Positions 12,268 to 14,466 of a stretch of 14,466 nucleotides of DNA are shown piece by piece. Source of the stretch: JBOHUX01 sp050734915 (GTDB taxonomy: Bacteria; Chloroflexota; Dormibacteria; Dormibacterales; Dormibacteraceae). Positions within the stretch are counted from its first letter, which is position 1; every line of letters begins with the position of its first letter. The notes beneath the pieces were generated by a model. It did not search any database. It saw only the letters and a list, made by a program, of their open reading frames with translations, and was not told where the DNA came from. The DNA is taken from assembly GCA_050734915.1 (NCBI GenBank), contig JBOHUX010000045.1, positions 1 to 14,466 on the forward strand, read 5' to 3'. A program made the position numbers and the translations under genes.

Positions 12268-13313
12268 GAAGCCGGTGGAACCTGCCCATCTTCGCCTGCT
12301 ACGCCGCCCTCGCGGTCCTCGTCTTCGGCTACCTGGCGAGCCAGGTCGGAGGCAGCCTGCTGCCCTTCGGGAAGTACAAGGTCACCGCCGCCTTCAGCAC
12401 CGCCTCCGACCTCGTGCCGGGCGACGACGTCGACGTCTCCGGGTTTCAGGTGGGCCGGGTGGCGTCGGTCCGTCCCCACGGCCAGGGCGCCGACGTGGTC
12501 CTCTCGCTCAGCTCGCGGTACGCGCCGCTCTACCGGGACTCAAGGGCGGTGATCAGGCAGAAGAACCTGCTCGGCGAGCGCTACGTGGAGCTGGATCGCG
12601 GCACCCCGGCCAGCGGTTCCATCCCCGACGGAGGGGTCATCCCCCGGCAGCACACGCTGACGCCGGTCGAGGTGGACCAGGTTCTGAACGCCCTCAACCC
12701 GACCATCCGGGACCGGCTCGACATCACCCTCAACAGCCTCGGCCAGGCGACGGCCGGCCGCGGTGGCGACATGAACCTCTCGGCCGGCGATCTCAAGACG
12801 CTGGCCGTGGAGCTGGAGCTGATCGCGCACACACTGAGCGCCAGCTCGGTAGACCTGGGCAGCCTCGTCTCGAGTCTCGACAAGGTGATCGGCACCCTGG
12901 CCGCCTACCACGCGCAGGTGCGCACCGACATCACCCAGTTCGATCAGCTGATGAGCACCATCGCCGGGCGCGAGTCCGCCCTCCAGGGCACGCTGATCAA
13001 CGACAACAAGGTGATGGCCATCCTCGACCAGGCCCTCTCGGGTTCGACGGCCGCCCAGCTCCAGCAGGCGCTCGCCCAGGGCCCGGCGGCCCTCGACAAC
13101 GGCAACCACTACTTCGACAACGCCAAGATCACGTTCACCGACACCCTGCCCCGGACCGCCGACATCAACAACCTCTTCTTCGAGATGGCGTCGGCCTTCA
13201 GCGGGGACGGGCACGGGCACTACGCGTGGCGCGTCTACTGCACCGGCATCCCCGCCTGCCTCAGCCCCGCGGTCGGCGCCGAGGGCCAGAGCACCAAGCC
13301 GGGAGGGCATTGA
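12264..13313 (+). CDS. Mce-family lipid transporter protein, second
   Basis: 349 residues. One N-terminal membrane helix (about 8-28), MCE domain about 37-112 (KYKVTAAFSTASDLVPGDDV, VSGFQVGRVASV, VIRQKNLLGERYVELDRG), then a long helical region with NALNPTIRDRLD and AGRGGDMN, the counterparts of the motifs in the neighbouring Mce proteins. The C-terminal part is not low-complexity like the first protein; it keeps a compact end with YCTGIPAC, giving two cysteines five residues apart that could form a disulfide outside the cell. ATG 12264 overlaps the previous TGA by four bases, so production is coupled. Stop at 13311-13313, whose last base begins a short 11-codon ORF leading to the third mce gene. 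Part of a presumed hetero-oligomeric Mce assembly. Confidence 0.87.
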   Translation: MRSRWNLPIFACYAALAVLVFGYLASQVGGSLLPFGKYKVTAAFSTASDLVPGDDVDVSGFQVGRVASVRPHGQGADVVLSLSSRYAPLYRDSRAVIRQKNLLGERYVELDRGTPASGSIPDGGVIPRQHTLTPVEVDQVLNALNPTIRDRLDITLNSLGQATAGRGGDMNLSAGDLKTLAVELELIAHTLSASSVDLGSLVSSLDKVIGTLAAYHAQVRTDITQFDQLMSTIAGRESALQGTLINDNKVMAILDQALSGSTAAQLQQALAQGPAALDNGNHYFDNAKITFTDTLPRTADINNLFFEMASAFSGDGHGHYAWRVYCTGIPACLSPAVGAEGQSTKPGGH

Positions 13314-13348
13314 TGACGGCACCGACCCCACGAGGAGGCCTGGCATGA
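13313..13348 (+). CDS. 11-residue ORF bridging two mce genes
   Basis: ATG 13313 overlaps the preceding TGA by one base (TGATG) and the reading frame MTAPTPRGGLA ends with a TGA (13346-13348) that overlaps ATG 13345 of the next gene (ATGA). It also contains the GGAGG ribosome site of that gene. It would keep ribosomes on the mRNA between the two mce genes. It could be a chance frame in a 31-bp spacer; no function for the peptide is claimed. Confidence 0.3.
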   Translation: MTAPTPRGGLA

Positions 13349-14466
13349 GGCTGCGCGGACGCTCCCTCATGAACCTCGGGCTGGTGACCGGCTTCGCGGC
13401 GGTATGCCTGGCCGGCATCTTCTTCCTGGCCGCCAACTTGGGCCTGCACCTGCCGGGCCGGACGCCCTACGTGATCAGGGCCGACTTCGCCTCCGCCGAG
13501 AACCTGGTCCCGCTGGACACGGTGCGCGTGGCCGGGGTCAACGTGGGCCAGGTCCTGAGCGTGGTGCCCGATCACTCGAGCGGGGTCATCGTCGCCATGG
13601 CGGTCGACTCCTCGGTCGGGCTGCAGACCGACACGAGAGCCGTGATCCGGCCCAAGAGCCAGTTCGGCGAGGACTTCGTGGAGCTCGTCCGCAACGGCGC
13701 CAGCCAGGCGCCCCGGCTGACCGGGAACGGTCTCATCCCCCGCTCCCAGACCGGCCAGGCGGTGCAGATCGACAGCATCCTCAACAACCTCGACCCCGCC
13801 ACCCGGGCGGCGATGACCCAGTCCCTGCGAGAGCTGGGCGTGGCCACCAAGGGCCGTGCCGCCGACATCAACCACACCCTCGGCCCGCTGGACCAGACGG
13901 TCGCCAACCTCCGGCCCCTGGCGGTGACCGCCGAGCAGCGGCAGCAGGACATCGCCCGCATCCTGGCCAACCTCAACACGATCATGGCGGCGCTGGCGGA
14001 CGAGCAGGCCCAGCTCGGGCAGGTGGTGGACTCCGGCAGCCAGACCTTCGGCGCCATCGCCGCCCGGGACAAGAACCTGGCCGGCACCGTGACCCAGGCG
14101 GCCACCCTTCTCAGCTCCCTGGACCAGTCGTTCAAGGGGGCGACCCCGGCCGACCGCCAGTCCCTCCAGTTGAGCCCGCCCACCATCGCCGCCGGACGCC
14201 AGGCGCTGGCGCTCACCAATCCCCTCCTCGACCGCCTGCTGACCGAGGTCCTGACCGCGCAGATCAACTATCCCAGCAACCAGCTCAACGAGACCGGCTC
14301 CGAGGGCCAGACGCTGGCCGCGGAGTGGATCTCGGCCTTCGCCCAGCACGACTCCGTCGCGCATTCGTTCCGGATCACCAGCATCACCGGCGCCGGCAGC
14401 GTGGGCACCCCGCAAGCGGCGCCCGCGCCCGCCTCCGGCTCGGCGGCCGCGCCCCCCGCCCCCGGG
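13345..14466 (+). CDS. Mce-family lipid transporter protein, third (3' truncated by window)
   Basis: 374 residues are visible and the frame is still open at the window end. N-terminal membrane helix about 10-31; MCE domain about 41-115 (PYVIRADFASAENLVPLDTV, RVAGVNVGQVLSV, VIRPKSQFGEDFVELVRNG); helical region with NNLDPATRAAMTQSLRELG and KGRAADINHTL, matching its two neighbours. The visible C-terminal stretch turns Ala/Pro/Ser-rich (from about residue 350), as in the first Mce protein, and probably ends soon after. Start ATG 13345 has a near-ideal GGAGG seven bases upstream. Actinobacterial mce operons usually have six mce genes, so more members may follow beyond the window. Confidence 0.87.
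   Translation, partial: MRLRGRSLMNLGLVTGFAAVCLAGIFFLAANLGLHLPGRTPYVIRADFASAENLVPLDTVRVAGVNVGQVLSVVPDHSSGVIVAMAVDSSVGLQTDTRAVIRPKSQFGEDFVELVRNGASQAPRLTGNGLIPRSQTGQAVQIDSILNNLDPATRAAMTQSLRELGVATKGRAADINHTLGPLDQTVANLRPLAVTAEQRQQDIARILANLNTIMAALADEQAQLGQVVDSGSQTFGAIAARDKNLAGTVTQAATLLSSLDQSFKGATPADRQSLQLSPPTIAAGRQALALTNPLLDRLLTEVLTAQINYPSNQLNETGSEGQTLAAEWISAFAQHDSVAHSFRITSITGAGSVGTPQAAPAPASGSAAAPPAPG

Noticed and set aside
13261..14415. 384-codon open frame antisense to the third mce gene
   Set aside because: Compositional shadow; the plus-strand frame has a clear MCE domain, ribosome site and operon context.

Overview
This is a gene-dense, GC-rich chromosomal window from a bacterium. Two adjacent MlaE/YrbE permease genes followed by several tandem mce genes is the layout of actinobacterial mce operons. 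Together with apparently leaderless promoters and a polyprenol-phosphate sugar transferase, it suggests Actinomycetota or a neighbouring Terrabacteria lineage (Ca. Dormibacterota or Chloroflexota are alternatives). The sequence alone does not settle the phylum. I saw no phage, insertion sequence, CRISPR array, rRNA or tRNA.

Layout. (1) 1-2866, plus strand: the 3' end of a class III aminotransferase, then a tightly coupled ABC exporter pair (ATPase and ABC-2 permease), then a lipoate-protein ligase/octanoyltransferase family gene. (2) 2968-4963: a minus-strand ComB-family (2-phosphosulfolactate phosphatase) gene, divergent from a small cupin gene, followed by a YihY/BrkB membrane protein. (3) 4980-6134, minus strand: a zinc-ribbon protein with a degenerate GGDEF-like domain and, upstream of it, an HxlR-type regulator. 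(4) 6379-8455: a plus-strand polyprenol-phosphate mannosyltransferase-like gene, convergent with a minus-strand pair made of a PAP2/undecaprenyl-diphosphatase and a peptidoglycan glycosyltransferase (GT51). All three relate to polyprenyl-phosphate lipid carriers. (5) 8614-14466, plus strand: an mce lipid-transport operon with two YrbE permeases, an ATPase and three Mce substrate-binding proteins, the last cut by the window edge.

The mce operon should encode one envelope machine: the YrbE pair forms the membrane channel, the ATPase powers it, and the membrane-anchored Mce proteins form the extracytoplasmic conduit for lipids or sterols. Its ATPase sits inside the operon between yrbE and mce genes, unlike the mycobacterial layout where the ATPase is encoded elsewhere.

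Recurring signals that simple gene calling would miss: several transcription-unit-leading genes have a -10-like hexamer 7-10 nt before the start codon (leaderless or nearly so), while genes inside operons tend to have Shine-Dalgarno sequences or overlaps. Two genes (ABC ATPase, GT51) have no usable ATG/GTG/TTG at the position their proteins require and appear to start at ATC or CTG. GC-rich hairpins without T-tracts follow five stop codons, including every convergent junction. An 11-codon ORF links two mce genes. I did not find a clearly new multi-gene system; the unusual translation starts and the zinc-ribbon/pseudo-GGDEF protein are the best leads.
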